Shown here: piece after piece, positions 24,733 to 36,900 of the stretch
Layout of the letters: the number at the start of each line of letters is the position of its first letter
Numbering within the stretch: position 1 is the stretch's first letter
Source of the DNA: Pardosa pseudoannulata
Taxonomy: Eukaryota; Arthropoda; Arachnida; Araneae; Lycosidae
Reading direction: 5' to 3'
DNA length: 64,000 nt
Assembly: GCA_032207245.1 (NCBI GenBank)
Contig: CM063503.1
Location: 64,573,566-64,637,565 of the forward strand
Program-made: the position numbers and the translations under genes
Notes under the pieces: generated by a model
Told to the model about the DNA's origin: nothing
What the model saw: only the letters and a program-made list of their open reading frames with translations
The model's database searches: none

Positions 24733-24921
24733 TATTCTAAATATTGTATTGTATCATTGTGTAAAAATACTACAATTAATTGCAATGAGAAAATATTTTT
24801 CAGTGTTCCCAAAGATCCACATACACGTAAAATCTGTACAAATGCGATGAAAAGGGATGAGAAATTAAACCCCAAATTATCATATAAATCATCTCTATGG
24901 GTTTGTGAAAACCATTTTTCA
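24733..24921 (+). CDS. THAP zinc-finger-coding segment ending at a splice donor
   Basis: An open frame without an upstream ATG carries a complete C2CH set. It starts KYCIVSLCKNTT (Cys-x4-Cys). It continues with FFSVPKDPHTRK, a THAP core in which FxVPKDP is typical, and ends with LWVCENHFS (Cys-x2-His). Immediately after HFS comes a strong donor, GTAAGTAA, so it may be a genuine exon rather than random debris. THAP domains bind DNA and occur in cellular regulators and in P-element/THAP9-type transposases. No further exon was found nearby and the start codon seems absent (a stop lies just upstream at 24730-24732), so a transposon or retired-gene fragment is as likely as a live exon. It stands alone between decayed elements. 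Confidence 0.55.
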
Positions 24922-25290
24922 GTAAGTAAATGCTTGCTTTTGTTTAAATATTACTAATTTAGAACACTTAAAGTATATAAAAAATACATCTATACCTTTA
25001 AAAGGACTATTGATTAACCAGTGCTATTTAACTTTAAAAACTTCTAATTTTCGCGTATTATCACAGAGTTCCAGTACAATAAATGTTTGATAATGCATAC
25101 AAATATCATAACACATATAAATATCTAAATCATATAATCATCTAATAAATAACTCGGGGGAGGGGAAGGTTATGTATTTTCAAAGTATTATAAATATTTT
25201 CTTCAAAGATGCATACTTTCTTAAGTGTATCAATTCACAGTGATATTTTTCGATTAAATTGGGGACTAATTTGAAAAAAAGTATAATTTT

Positions 25291-25610
25291 TAAAATACTT
25301 AATAATGATATTACTTTAAAAATTAAATTTAATTTCAGAAACTTTATACATTTTTTAGTTTAACATTAATATTAAAGGCAATAAAATTTTATTGCTATTT
25401 AAAAAAGTATAAATAATTAAGTAAAGCATCTTAAATATTTAAAATTTATGTTTATCAAAATTTAAAATACTTAAGAATTAAATTTAAATTTTAGATTTAA
25501 AATACTTAATAGTGATTAAAAAATGTAAATTTAATTTCAGAAACTTTATACATTTTTCATTTAATATTAATATTAAAAGATAATAAAATTGTATTACTTT
25601 GAATGTAAAT
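25291..25610. repeat. Tandem duplication, unit about 207 bp
   Basis: TAAAATACTTAATA and then AATTTAATTTCAGAAACTTT occur at about 25291-25350 and again at about 25498-25557, followed in each copy by a related TTAATATTAATATTAAA stretch. AT-rich and non-coding. Confidence 0.7.
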
Positions 25611-27437
25611 ATGAAATAATTGGTATTTTACACACAAAAAATAAGCATCTAGGAATGTTAATAAATTTTAAACCATAATGGTGGTTTTAATACATAATTT
25701 TGAGGTTTTAATCCAAGAATGATTTTTAATACATTTGAAACCTCAATATTAAAATAATTTTCAGATACTTTTTGTTTTAACCAGATCAAAATAACTTCCA
25801 ATAAAATTAAGTATAAATACCTCCTCTAATTTTTATTTTAATATTACATCCATCTCTATTTATAAAAAGCTATGCTACTACAAATGTGTGTGTATATGAT
25901 ATATGTATATTTATTTGACTTGTCTACAAACAGAAGAGATGTGATTAGCATGAATAAAGTATTAATACATGTTAAGTGAAATTGGATAAATATATAAATG
26001 ATTTTACATACATTTCGGTTTTAATTCTTCGTGTTTCTGCTCCCATAAAATCCGGGTTTTTTTTCCAAGAACGAAAACATTAACATGCTGTTAATTTTCG
26101 GGAGGTTGTCCGACTGTCCTTTGGTAAATCTAAGTAGAAGAGACATTTATAACAAATTGAGATAATCAAGCTATCGAGATCGATAAAATAAGCCTTCAGG
26201 TTTAAATAAAAATAAATTTTGATAGCTAGAAAATTTCAAGAACTTGCAAAAACAAAATCGGAAAATAGTGCGTGCTTACAAAGAATAAGAAAATATTGGA
26301 TATCGTGAACTATGACGTCACAACCAATCACGGAACGTTTTGATGTCACTTGATTTTCGTTTAATTTTAAAATTAATTTTTAAAATGTTGAACCCAGTTT
26401 TTTACCTTTTTGAGAACATGTTTGGAATCTACTAGTCTGAAATTACCAGAAAAATACTAAATCGTTTGAATCCCCCCACATGTGAAAATTCCTCATTCTA
26501 CTTCACTTTCTCTTTCTATCCCTCATTATACTGGCCTTCAAATATATTTCTGGTACCCTATGTTTTCTACGTGTTTAAAAGCTCGCTGCTTGTGTCTATG
26601 AGAGAGCATAATTATTCAACGCAAGTGACATCATATTTCTATATCAAGATCATACATCTGTAACTTTAATGTCATTATTGACACTGTAACTCAACGTTTT
26701 TGGTAAGAGTTGCTTTTAATGCTTTCGACAGTTTTTATCTCTGATAATCGAGTAATTTAGTCGCAAAACGTATCAGCATTAATATTTGACCACATTCCAT
26801 AAAAACATTCTTGTGTAGTAGCATACAAAAACGTCGTGTATTGTGTTTTGATCCTTTTACCACGACTGAAGGCATGTACAAAATTTTGGACAAATCTATC
26901 AATTGAATGTGTCTCCATTTTTACCATTGTGACAAGTTGAGTTGTATGGGATATATTGTTCCAATCATTATTGTGAGAATGTCACTGATAAAGGTAATTT
27001 TTAATACTTTAAAATATTTTTCATTCCTGCCAACTTGGTCATTTGGTTGCATGCCACATCAGCACAATAATTTTAAGTCACATATATAAAATACAGTCTA
27101 ATTTGGGGGCATAGGAGGACGTAGAAGTAATATAATATACTTTTGTATGTATTACGTATATACTATGTGTGGTATAAATAGAACATCTTTTATTTTTTTC
27201 TAGTGGCCACTATTTGGTATTTACAGCTAAACCATACCTCCGCATAAACTTTTGTATTAAATTTATGATCCTGAAGAGGTACTTTGAATATACCCTCATT
27301 ATCATTATAACAAAGAGTCATTGTTAAAGGCTATAGTGAATGTCAAGTAGATTTTCATTCCTATCAATCGAGTCGATTGCATATCATTGAGGCACAATAT
27401 TTTTTTTTCTGCCAGTTAAAAGGGGTGCTCTAAAGTA
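25611..27437. other. Intergenic, nothing recognised
   Basis: AT-rich. A small CpG-containing patch near 26260-26340 includes a palindromic TGACGTCA, which also occurs by chance; no gene is attached to it. Confidence 0.4.
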
Positions 27438-28019
27438 TGTACCACGCTGTGAGATGAAATAATCAAAGCAACTTGAGATGGAATTACGTCATACAGAACA
27501 TTCGAATTACATTTAATTATAAAAAGCTATGGCGACCCCTGCTATGGCTTGACGATTCTTAAAGAAGTATTCACAGGGATCACATTATATATAAAACCAT
27601 GATAAGAAGGGATTCACACGGTGCAGTTAAAATAAAACAACTAGATCTAGACACAGGCATTTATTTAAGATAATATAATGAAAACAATAAACAAACATCA
27701 GCACCCTCGATGCAACCGAGCTTGGTGCTACTGGCACACTGACTCTTATATAGGCAGACAACATATACAGATATTTGCATATTTACAAAGATGATGTGTT
27801 GCCACAAATAAAACTACGATAATTATAAAACTTTACAAATATCAATACAGATGAATGAATTCATGTTACAATATGTGAAAATACATTACAATATTTAAAT
27901 TATATACAAGACACTATTTACAAAGACTGAACATTACGTCAACGGCCTTAATCAGAAATGATGCGTATGACGTCAATCTTCGGCAAATTGCGTGATCACC
28001 ACAAAACTATATTGTAACA
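27438..28019 (-). repeat. Probable solo LTR, minus orientation
   Basis: In reverse complement it starts TGTTACAATATAG and ends GGTACA. Promoter-like TATATAAGAGTC lies near 27750 and a polyadenylation-like TTAAATAAATGCC near 27660, the order expected of U3-R-U5. No partner LTR or coding part is nearby. The target duplication is not clear (only GTA is shared), so the borders are approximate. Confidence 0.55.
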
Positions 28020-29034
28020 GTATATTTAATTTAGAATTAATCCTTAACTGTAGATATTATTTTTGTAAATTATTATTTTGTGTTTCTAAAACTTTTCCTT
28101 TTGTATTTTGGCAACACTTGTCAGTGTTGTTAGATTTTTGAAAACTAAACTAGAGTATGGTTAGAGAGAGTGAAAATAAAACATGTAAGAAAGATATTAT
28201 GAGCGTATTCTATTTTTTATCCAAGTATTTTTAACCGAGTTGTACTATATCCTCTCCTGAAAAAGCTGAAAACCAACAATATAACAGTCTATATTGATGA
28301 TTTTTTATAGTTTTACAGTTACGTTTTAAATCAGTGACATCCTAACTCAACTGAATTAGTTAGAGTCAAAACTCTTTTCTGCCAAAGTAGATCTGTTTCC
28401 ATTTTTCTGTTCTAAAAAGATTCTTTGAAAAAGCTTGAGAACCGATTCATGACATTGAGAACGTAAAAGAACGCTCTATTTATTTCTATGTAGCCAGAAA
28501 AGAGGCAGAACTTACGTAGTAATTCTTCAAGCGAAGAGATTATACTGAAAACAATTTCTATTTTTCCTTTAAAATAGCTTCAATTTATTTAAACTTCATA
28601 TCACAGTTTATAAAAAAGTTTTACACGGATTTGAGAATATATACTTATAAAGCATGCAAATGTACAGTACAGAATTCTTACTCAATGATAGTAAAATATA
28701 CAGAGGAATTTTTAAAAGCAATATATTATTTAAATCATCCCTGCCAATCACAATATCTAGCGGACCGCATTAGACATACGGATTCCATACATTTTGATTT
28801 AAAATTGACGCAATACATTATTATTAATTGTATATACTTACTGCCAAAAGGTTAAGCACGCAGTGTTGAATGCAGAAAAATTTACAATTACTGCTTTGCT
28901 TGACACAAAAAGTTGCAGAAAATTAACGAATTCGTTTATACATGAAACAAGGAAATAAATAAAAAAAAGTTCTGAACAATGTTGAATTTTCAAAAGTTAT
29001 GAAAATAAATCATATGGAAGTCCTTGGAGAAAAT
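28020..29034. other. Intergenic, nothing recognised
   Basis: AT-rich single-copy-looking DNA; the 74-aa open frame at 28631-28855 has no recognisable features. Confidence 0.4.
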
Positions 29035-29195
29035 TCCGAAGGAAGGCCTAATGAGTAGGACATTGCTCTTCGGAAATGGAGTTCATAGGTTCGAATCCCA
29101 CTGCTGGCAAGAAGGTTCTTAAACATTCGAAATCGGCTTTAAGCAAAAGGTCCCGGTCTTATTAGTCCTCGTGTAGCAGAAAAGTTGGCCATATC
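29035..29195 (+). repeat. tRNA-derived SINE
   Basis: Contains a textbook B box, GGTTCGAATCCC (29090-29101), with an A-box-like GGCCTAATGAGTAGG about 45 bases upstream, so the head derives from a tRNA. The body continues past the tRNA length to GTCTTATTAGTCCTCGTGTA and AGCAGAAAAGTTGG. Related tails occur inverted at 20583-20650 and near 58285-58320, supporting a dispersed family. The two halves do not form a cloverleaf I can complete, so this is not a tRNA gene. Confidence 0.65.
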
Positions 29196-29285
29196 GCTTC
29201 AAACCAATCAACTTTAACAAAGAAATGTTTAAAGCCAAAACAAATTCAATAAAAATTTAATAATTACAGAATATGTGGGCATCTA

Positions 29286-29960
29286 TCATCTGCATACAAC
29301 GTTTACAGTGGATTTCAAAGCTTTCTGAGGGGTGATCAAATACCGCAGAGTCAAATAACTACCATTCATCCTATTCTGTTGTTCCAACTCTGTTAGAGTG
29401 GCTATAGAGAGAAACACGTCCACACAGCATAGCCAAGGGCATCCAAAAGATTTTCGATGGGGGATAAAATAGGGCGAATATGCCGGCCACTCCATACGCG
29501 AAATTCCCTTACTTTCCAGATAGTCTTCATATTATATATATGATTTTTTTTTACCTCGAAATACATGATGTTCTGCTATGCTTTGTAGTCTATTATGTGT
29601 GCCTTCTTTTCTTCAGACCATCAGATTTTTGTCATCTGGTTCCCGGTCAAATCTCGACTCATCCATGAACATAAAATTTCTCCAATCGACATGTAGGTGA
29701 CACCATTTTAATCTTCTTCCTTTGAATTGGACGGATAGAGAAACACAAACTTGGAGTTCTCGTATAGTTCATGTATAGTTTTTTACCTCCGAACAGTGAC
29801 AGATATCGTCTTACCAATGTACGTTGGAACCATAGATGTCATATACGTGGAGGTCGCTCTCTCTTCGATCCCGCTTGGCTACAACATCAATATATTAATC
29901 TTCTTAGGGAGTCTTAACCCTTGGATGGCCGGCCACAGGTCTTCTAACAACTGTTTGATT
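29286..29960 (-). pseudogene. Tc1-type transposase remnant
   Basis: Minus-strand translation gives MEWPAYSPYFIPHRKS, equivalent to the DWPAxSPDLNPIENLWD motif of Tc1 transposases, then LTELEQQNRMNGSYL. Further upstream (about 29635-29700) is a decayed region equivalent to the DESRF...DDK catalytic block. Catalytic aspartates are lost and stops are frequent. Terminal repeats were not found. Confidence 0.75.
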
Positions 29961-29966
29961 GTTTAA

Positions 29967-32335
29967 GAATTATTCTCATAATCCTGAAATTACGGAATAA
30001 AGAGAAAGCCGAAGAAAATAGCTACATCTATGATTGATTGATTTTCTTTAAGTAATCCGACAGCACGTCAGCACTCAATTACCCATTCCTCTTTTGGAAA
30101 TTATAGAAACAGGTCTAGTTTGAAAATAAAACATGCGAAAGTGCTAAAAAAATTTTTATCAACCTTTACATGCAACTCCTGTAACCCTTCACAATTCTGG
30201 ATTCTTATATTTCTATGTATTTTGTACGTTTCTCGAAATGGAACCATAATTGATTGTTACTTAACATATTTATATAATTCCATTTTACTTCGCAGCGAAT
30301 TACAATGCCTCCAATTCAGCTTGGCTTCCGAAAATTTTCAATTTTTTTTGCATGTTTAACTTTTGTAAATAAGAGCATTATTATTATTATTATTCATAAA
30401 TTAACAATAAAACAGTTAAAAATTTATTAGTATACATCAATATTTTCAATAATAATCAACAAATCAATAGAATAGTATTACATTTACTGTAATATTATTC
30501 CATATATTCCATAATTTACGCCGCTAACCACGGTTTGGCTACCCCTGACTTAATGAATATTTCAAAACAATAATCACAAGTAAAAATAGAATTTCTTGTA
30601 AATAAAACTTACTTCTAGTTTTTGTAGAGTTTAGAAAATGTTCTATATGATTTCATAACTGCATAAAAAGCGAAAATATTCTTCGCTCTAAGCAAAGCTA
30701 AGAAGTGTTTCATTTTTATTTTCTACATTTTTACTTTGATACTCATACTGCTTAAACGATTACTCTCGACTTCTATTTTATCTTGTCTAAAGATTCTGGC
30801 TGTTTTCTTATCTCCTTAATCGTTATCTCAGCTTTTCAAAACATATTCTATCTATTTTTCAAAGCGTGTCACCTGCGTTATAGCCTAGATTATTATTTTT
30901 CTTTTTTAATTTTAATTTTTAAACTTTTTATCTTGAAGACATCTTATTACAATAGATTTCTGTTTACAAAAGGCATCACTAACTTTTAATGCGTTTTTTT
31001 AAAGTACACTTTGGGGTTTTACTAGTCTTTTTAAGCCCCTTTCTTTCCTTTAATGCCTTTTTTGTTATGGAAGTCTAGAATCAATTATGAATCTTTTTTT
31101 TTAAGAATTAAAGAGAATAAAGATAAATAAAAAGTTACTTTTAAATGTACAAGTTGTGAAAAAGGATATTTACATAAAAAATAGAACAGATAGCTATGTT
31201 TAAAATTTTTGTCTTTCAGAAATTATTTTTAAAATATTCCTTTAATTAACAGTACTTTGTTTATTTGCACTAATACTATATATATCGAATAGATTTCAAT
31301 ACTTACATTTTTACGTTTTTGAATTCTTTGAGTGTTACATATTTATGGGAATCAACAGTTTTCAAACAGTTACAAAAAAGTGATCTCCTACATAAAATCC
31401 CTAATTTTATGTGTCTTAAAAGTATTAATGCATTATTGTAACTAGTTATATCTATTGATTTGAGCTTTTTAATATGAATTATCTTTGGTAATTTGGGTTC
31501 TTTCTTTTTAATCTCATAAGAAAGCTTCTCTGCTATAAAACTTTTACATGTATATTATAAGGTACAAGTTTTGAAGAAAGTATACAATCTATCTACCCCA
31601 AAATCTTCTTTTTATTATTCAAGACACCTTATGTGATAAGGTGAAACTACCTATTTATTTTCTCTACTATAGTTTGAAAGAAAAAATTGATATAAAATTT
31701 CAGAGGATAGCTACTTTTATGATTTAAATATAAGACATACTTTTGCCAAAATTGATTTTTTAATAAAAAAAAGGTACAAACTCCATTCTAAAATATAATG
31801 CTGTGATATACTAAAAAGATTAATTCTTTTAAGACCCACACACTAGAATTTAAAATGTCCTCCGGTTTTCAGACCAAAAGCCCAAACTTTGAATGTCCGC
31901 CCCCCCCCCCCTAATCTTTTCTTCACTTGTTAATCTAAGTAAACAAGTTGAAAATCGAAAGAGTATGAATGAAATGTTTCACTTTATCCAACAACAAGTA
32001 GTGTTTCTTAAAGTGTTGTTAAAACCTCAGGTAAAAACACCGCCCAATATCAGATTTTTACATTAAGTCTTCTGTTCACCACAATCGGCATAACTCGCTA
32101 TTAGCAGTCACACCTTTAGGGAAGGAAATTTTCTCAGATGGGTTCGGCTATTCTGAGACCCAGAGGTGTTGGCTGCTGGGGGAATGGAATGGTTAAAGAA
32201 ACTTTGGTTTTTAACAATGCAGTTTTATATCAAGCTTTTAAGAACAAGTTAAAAATACCCATCAGAAGCTCTGAGGAACTTTTTTAAAATTTAAATAAAA
32301 AATGCAGCTTTTGCTCAGTGATCTTTTTGCATATA
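29967..32335. other. Intergenic, mostly featureless; possible hAT end at 30547
   Basis: AT-rich DNA. The string GGTTTGGCTACCCCTG ending at 30547 looks like a hAT right end (reverse complement CAGGGGTAGCCAAACC), but no matching left end or duplication was found. A C12 run lies near 31900. The 32040-32200 stretch has higher GC but no recognised content. Confidence 0.35.
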
Positions 32336-33909
32336 TCGAGTGATCAAAAAGTCCGTATAAACTTTAAAAATTCATAATAACCGGAAAAATAACTAAAACA
32401 AAAAACTGTTTGCAGGGTTCGTATCGCTAGGGCATGGGATTTTTTTTAAACAGAAAAACAATAACTTAAAAACAGCCAACAGATGGCGCTGGTACGAGCG
32501 ACTTCAGTTTAAATACGCAAATGAGACTGTTATAAGAATTTTATAAATACACAATCAGTTCACCGCTGTAAACTATGTATGCGAACAAGGCTGCTGAGTG
32601 CGGAGGATAAAGCTTTGTTAGTGAAGTTGTTCTACGTCAACCAGGAATCAGCGACCGCTGCCTTGCGTAAGTTCCGAATTCAGAAGAATGTCAGGAGTGG
32701 AAAAGGGCCTTTAACAGTGACAGGCCTCATAAAGCTTGTTCAGCGGTTTGAAGAAACTGGAACGTTGGAGGATCGTGTAAGAACCGGACGACCATGTTTA
32801 AATGAGGCACGTTTGCCGTGTGTTGCAGCCGAAATTGAAGCATTAGCGTCCGAATCAGCTGCAGGAACGAGCAGTGCTCGTGACACTGTCAGACGGTTGG
32901 GCGTACCACCATCGTCGGTACTTAATATTCTTCATAGAATCCTTGATCTACATCCATACAGATTGCAGTCGTGCCATCAACTATAACCAGCGGATACAGT
33001 ACAAAGGGAAGCATTTGCGAGGTGGGCTTTCTCCAAAATCGAACAGAATGCCACCTGGGTCTTTAACATCTTGTGGACAGATGAAGCTCCTTTTTCGCTT
33101 CATGACGAAGTTAATACCCATAACCGTCGCATCTGGGCAAAGTCTAATCAACGTAAATACACGAAGAAACCATTGCATTCCCCAAAAGTGACAGTGTGGT
33201 GTGGAGTCACAGGTTCATTCATCATAGGACCCTACTTCTTTGAAATGGAGTGCCCAGTAAATGGGTGGAAAACGAATACGGTGAATGCGCAGCGTTATTT
33301 AACACTTCTGCTAGATAATGTCGTGCCAGCTTTGCTTGAAAGAGCTTTGCTATCTACTGTCACATTTCATGCAAGATGGAGAAACTAGTCACACTACTAA
33401 TTCGGTCAAGGATTTCCTGGTCTAGATATTCGAGGAAGACAAAATCATTAGCAGGCGTTTCAGGTTCCCATGGCCTCCTCGGTCTCCAGATTTGACCCCG
33501 GCAGACTTTTGGTTGTGGGGATATTTGAAATCTCGGGTCTATCAATCCAATCTCTCTGAACTGAAAGATGCGATCCACCGAGAGGTGTCTTGCATACAAC
33601 CGGACCTGCTGCACTCTGCCGTTGCTGGATTTGTGACTCGCCTGCAGTGTGTTATCCTCTGTGGTGGTGGTCATGTGGAACACATACTGTTGTAATAAAC
33701 GATTTGGAGGCATTCTGTTTGTTATTTGCGTTTCTTTTTCTTTGACTTGTGTACATCAGCGCCCTCTATTGACTCTTTTTGAGTTTTTTTTCTATTAAAA
33801 AAAATCCCATTCCCTAGCGATACTAACCCTGAAAACCGTTTTTTATTTTGGCTATTTTTCCGGTTATTAAGATTTTTTTAAAGTTTATACAGACTTTTTG
33901 ATCACCCGG
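32336..33909 (+). mobile_element. mariner element with TIRs of about 115 bp at a TA duplication
   Basis: Inverted arms 32336-32450 and 33795-33909 match through GTGATCAAAAAGTC, TATAAACTTTAAAAA, TAATAACCGGAAAAAT and TATCGCTAGGG, with modest divergence. TA flanks both ends (32334-32335 and 33910-33911). Element length is 1574 bp, with a single degraded transposase in between. Apart from the frameshifts it is structurally complete and one of the better preserved elements in the window. Confidence 0.93.
32579..33695 (+). pseudogene. mariner transposase (DUF4817 helix-turn-helix type), frameshifted
   Basis: It begins MRTRLLSAEDKALLVKLFYV, an N-terminal helix-turn-helix of the DUF4817 kind; the 32579 start is the only ATG that opens this frame. 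The paired domain continues to about 32950. After a frameshift the catalytic core follows: WTDEAPFSLHDEVNTH (first Asp, about 33071), a disrupted QDG-type block around 33370-33420 (second Asp), and SPDLTPADFWLWGYLKSR (third Asp, about 33485-33535). The tail to the stop at 33695 reads SNLSELKDAIHREV. At least two frame changes and one in-frame stop (33424) make it non-functional as read, but few lesions separate it from an open frame, so the copy is fairly young. It would have cut and pasted the flanking TIRs. Confidence 0.88.
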
Positions 33910-33911
33910 TA

Positions 33912-36900
33912 TTTTAAATACCTTATTCTGTTTTGTAATGGCTGTGTTCAAAACAAAAAGCTTACACATTTTTATCTCTGCATATACAGAGATAAAAATT
34001 GTGTACAAAATAAGTTAATCAAATAACAGAAAGTATAATCTAAAGTTTTGTTTTTCAAAATAGAATTTCCGTAAATGAATATAATTTAGTATTATAACTA
34101 ACTGACTATTGCTATGGTAAATTATAATGTCTTTTAAACTACAGTAGATATTAGTGTTAAGAATAGTGTTAATTAATTCTTTTTTCTTCGTTATTTTTTA
34201 CACTAAAACTTTAATATTTAGAGAAATGTACAGGATAAGTGTATTGCAGATATGCTAGTATATCTCTGCTCCTTCTTCCACTCACTTCATTACTTTTCTG
34301 TAATAATAATGCAAAAATATCTTGTACAACTTATTAGTATCATCAATATCAAACTTATAACACAATAATAAAATTTACAATAAAGTACCTTAAGGGTTGA
34401 ATGTTGATCAGAATGAGATATATAAGTGAAAATCCTAACTTAGTAAATAGTGAGTTTTAACACATGGTAGCTAAACTGGATATGTTATTTTGTTAGCTCA
34501 TTCAATTAAAATTTAAAGGGATTTTATATTCATTATAATGCAACATGTTATACACAAACGTATGTCTATTCCAAAATATCTATAAAAACCTTTGAAATCT
34601 ATTGATCTTGTAAAATCTATTGATCAACTCTCGCTACTCTGCTCCATACCGTTATTACTCTGAATTTCAGCAGAATGCAATACTTGGCTGGATAGATTTA
34701 TTTGTCCAGCTTCTGTGATTTTGCAGTAAGCGAACTTCGCCTTTTTTGTTAATCACCTTGTTTAATACAGAACCCTACGTAAAATTGAATATGATCTGAA
34801 CATTTTGCTCTTTTTTAGACACTCGTATCTAAAGTATTTAGTTTTGGAAAGCGAAGCGATGTATTTACTCGCACTAAAAATATACACAATTATTCGTACA
34901 TTCGCCTCATATAACACCGAACCAAGGAGTTCAAGCAGAAAAAGGTTTGAAAAATTTGACAACGTTGTCCACAGTAATTTGAATCTTGATCAAATTATTT
35001 ACGAGTACATAAAAATTTTAGCACGAAATAAAATGCTGATTTTGGAAAAAAATTCATTCAGTTCTATAACCCGTAAGGAAGCTAATTTTTATTTATTTAT
35101 TTTTTTTTTACACACCTGGTCTCAAAGGGCAATGATATTGAATCATATGTTGTTTACTGTGTTTGGCAACATTTTCACACTTTCTCCTCAAAACGTACAT
35201 AATAATCGTCATTTTGTAATGTGTGTATGTGTGTGTGTTTGAAATCTAACGTGTACGTTATTTTGTTCTAGACATCTCGTGTGTTTGTGAAACTTTATTT
35301 TGGTAATTATGATCATCGTACTTTCATTTATTTTTCTAACTCTAGCAATTTTAATGGGAATTCGCTTGTATCTGCGTATTCTGTTCTGACCATATCTGCT
35401 GATCTAGTTGTTAGGCTTATTTGTATGTATATAAATGCATTAAATCCGTTCCTAAATTTCAAGTATAATTAAATGCAAATATACAAGTCATAGTATGTTA
35501 TATTTACATAAATGGCCGTTTTCTGGGTCATTATTTTATATCCTGATCATTATATAGGTTTATATGGACGATTACCATTCGATCTTCACCAAGTAGATTT
35601 AGTTCGAATGTGTGTGTTTGGTAGTAATTGAAGCGCGCATGCATATACATTTAAAAAATCTTATTTGCAGTATTATATTTAGGAAAATGCATTTTTAAAG
35701 TTTCGGATCGCTCGTTTTATTTGTCTTAGGAACAAAAGGCGCTTCTCCGGAGGATCGTAATTTATAAAATTTTTTAAATTACCGTAATATTATTTTGCGT
35801 GCAGATAACTGAACAGTGTAAAAAATTACTGTTTCACTATATAATATCTAACGGCTTCTGCAATTCAGAAGTATTAATGTGGTTCTGATATTACTTTAGT
35901 AGATAGTAGGTCAACACTCAAATTTGTCTTGTATTGATATGGGTAGGTAAATGAATGTGTGATTGCTATGAGAAATCTTTAGTAGGTAAGGGGTCATATT
36001 GTTTTTGTTAGACTATTAAGTTTTTCTAATATGACCTTACAGTTCTCTTCTGTAATATGTGAATCATTAAATTAAAATGCTGTAAAGGTAATGAGTTCAA
36101 TAACTGCTGAATCCTTATTCAGGTAGATTTACCTGTAGAAATACTATATTGAATTCCTTATCAAATATTTAAAAAAGTATAGAATTTCATTTTGTCATAA
36201 AGTGCAATTTCCTAGAAAGGTTGGTTATAAAAGGCTTGTACTTTTTGTCAAGCTTATATATAGCTTATAACTAGTTTAACAAAATAGAAAACAATATTCT
36301 TTAAAGTTTTATGAATTCATTGTTACTAAGAATTGAGGTAAATTTTCAGAATTTTTAGCAGTTTTTTAGAAATTGTATAATCTCTCAAGCAAATTTTAAT
36401 TTGGTCATATTCTATATATTTTTTTCGTGCAGAAAGTTAGAAGTGAGTGAAGCATCTGTCTCTTTTTCTGTATATATTATATAATGCAAAATTAGTTTCC
36501 AGTGCAAGGTGATATATTAGATAATATGCAATTTATTCAAATATAAATTTGGAAGTATATTGTAAATTATAGATCTAACTATTATTTCAAGTTTTATCCT
36601 CAGAGAACAGCAACAGTCAGACATCTTGTTAGAAATTGCCATTTCAATGGGCAATAGAAAACTTAAATGAAATTATTTTGTTCTCAAAATCTAACAAAGC
36701 CTAGAATTTGGGCATTATATTTCAATATGTTTAATTAGCATACTGTATATAAGAAATAAGATTAAGTCAATAAGGTTACAGTAATGTTTTATAAATTTAA
36801 TTTCCTATAACCATATAGTTTGAGAGAAATAAAGTTTGAAATTCAAAATATGTTACTGGAAAAAAATAGTATATTTCATTATAATATTTAGCTGATCTAT

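Noticed and set aside
26280..26360. CRE-like TGACGTCA promoter element
   Set aside because: A single 8-base palindrome without an adjacent gene.
29040..29112. tRNA gene
   Set aside because: The B box is good, but no complete cloverleaf can be drawn and the sequence continues as a repeat found elsewhere; called a SINE.
34805..35242. 145-residue open frame
   Set aside because: No recognisable motif, low-complexity tail ending in CVCVCV from a GT repeat; may overlap untranslated exons but is not supported as coding.
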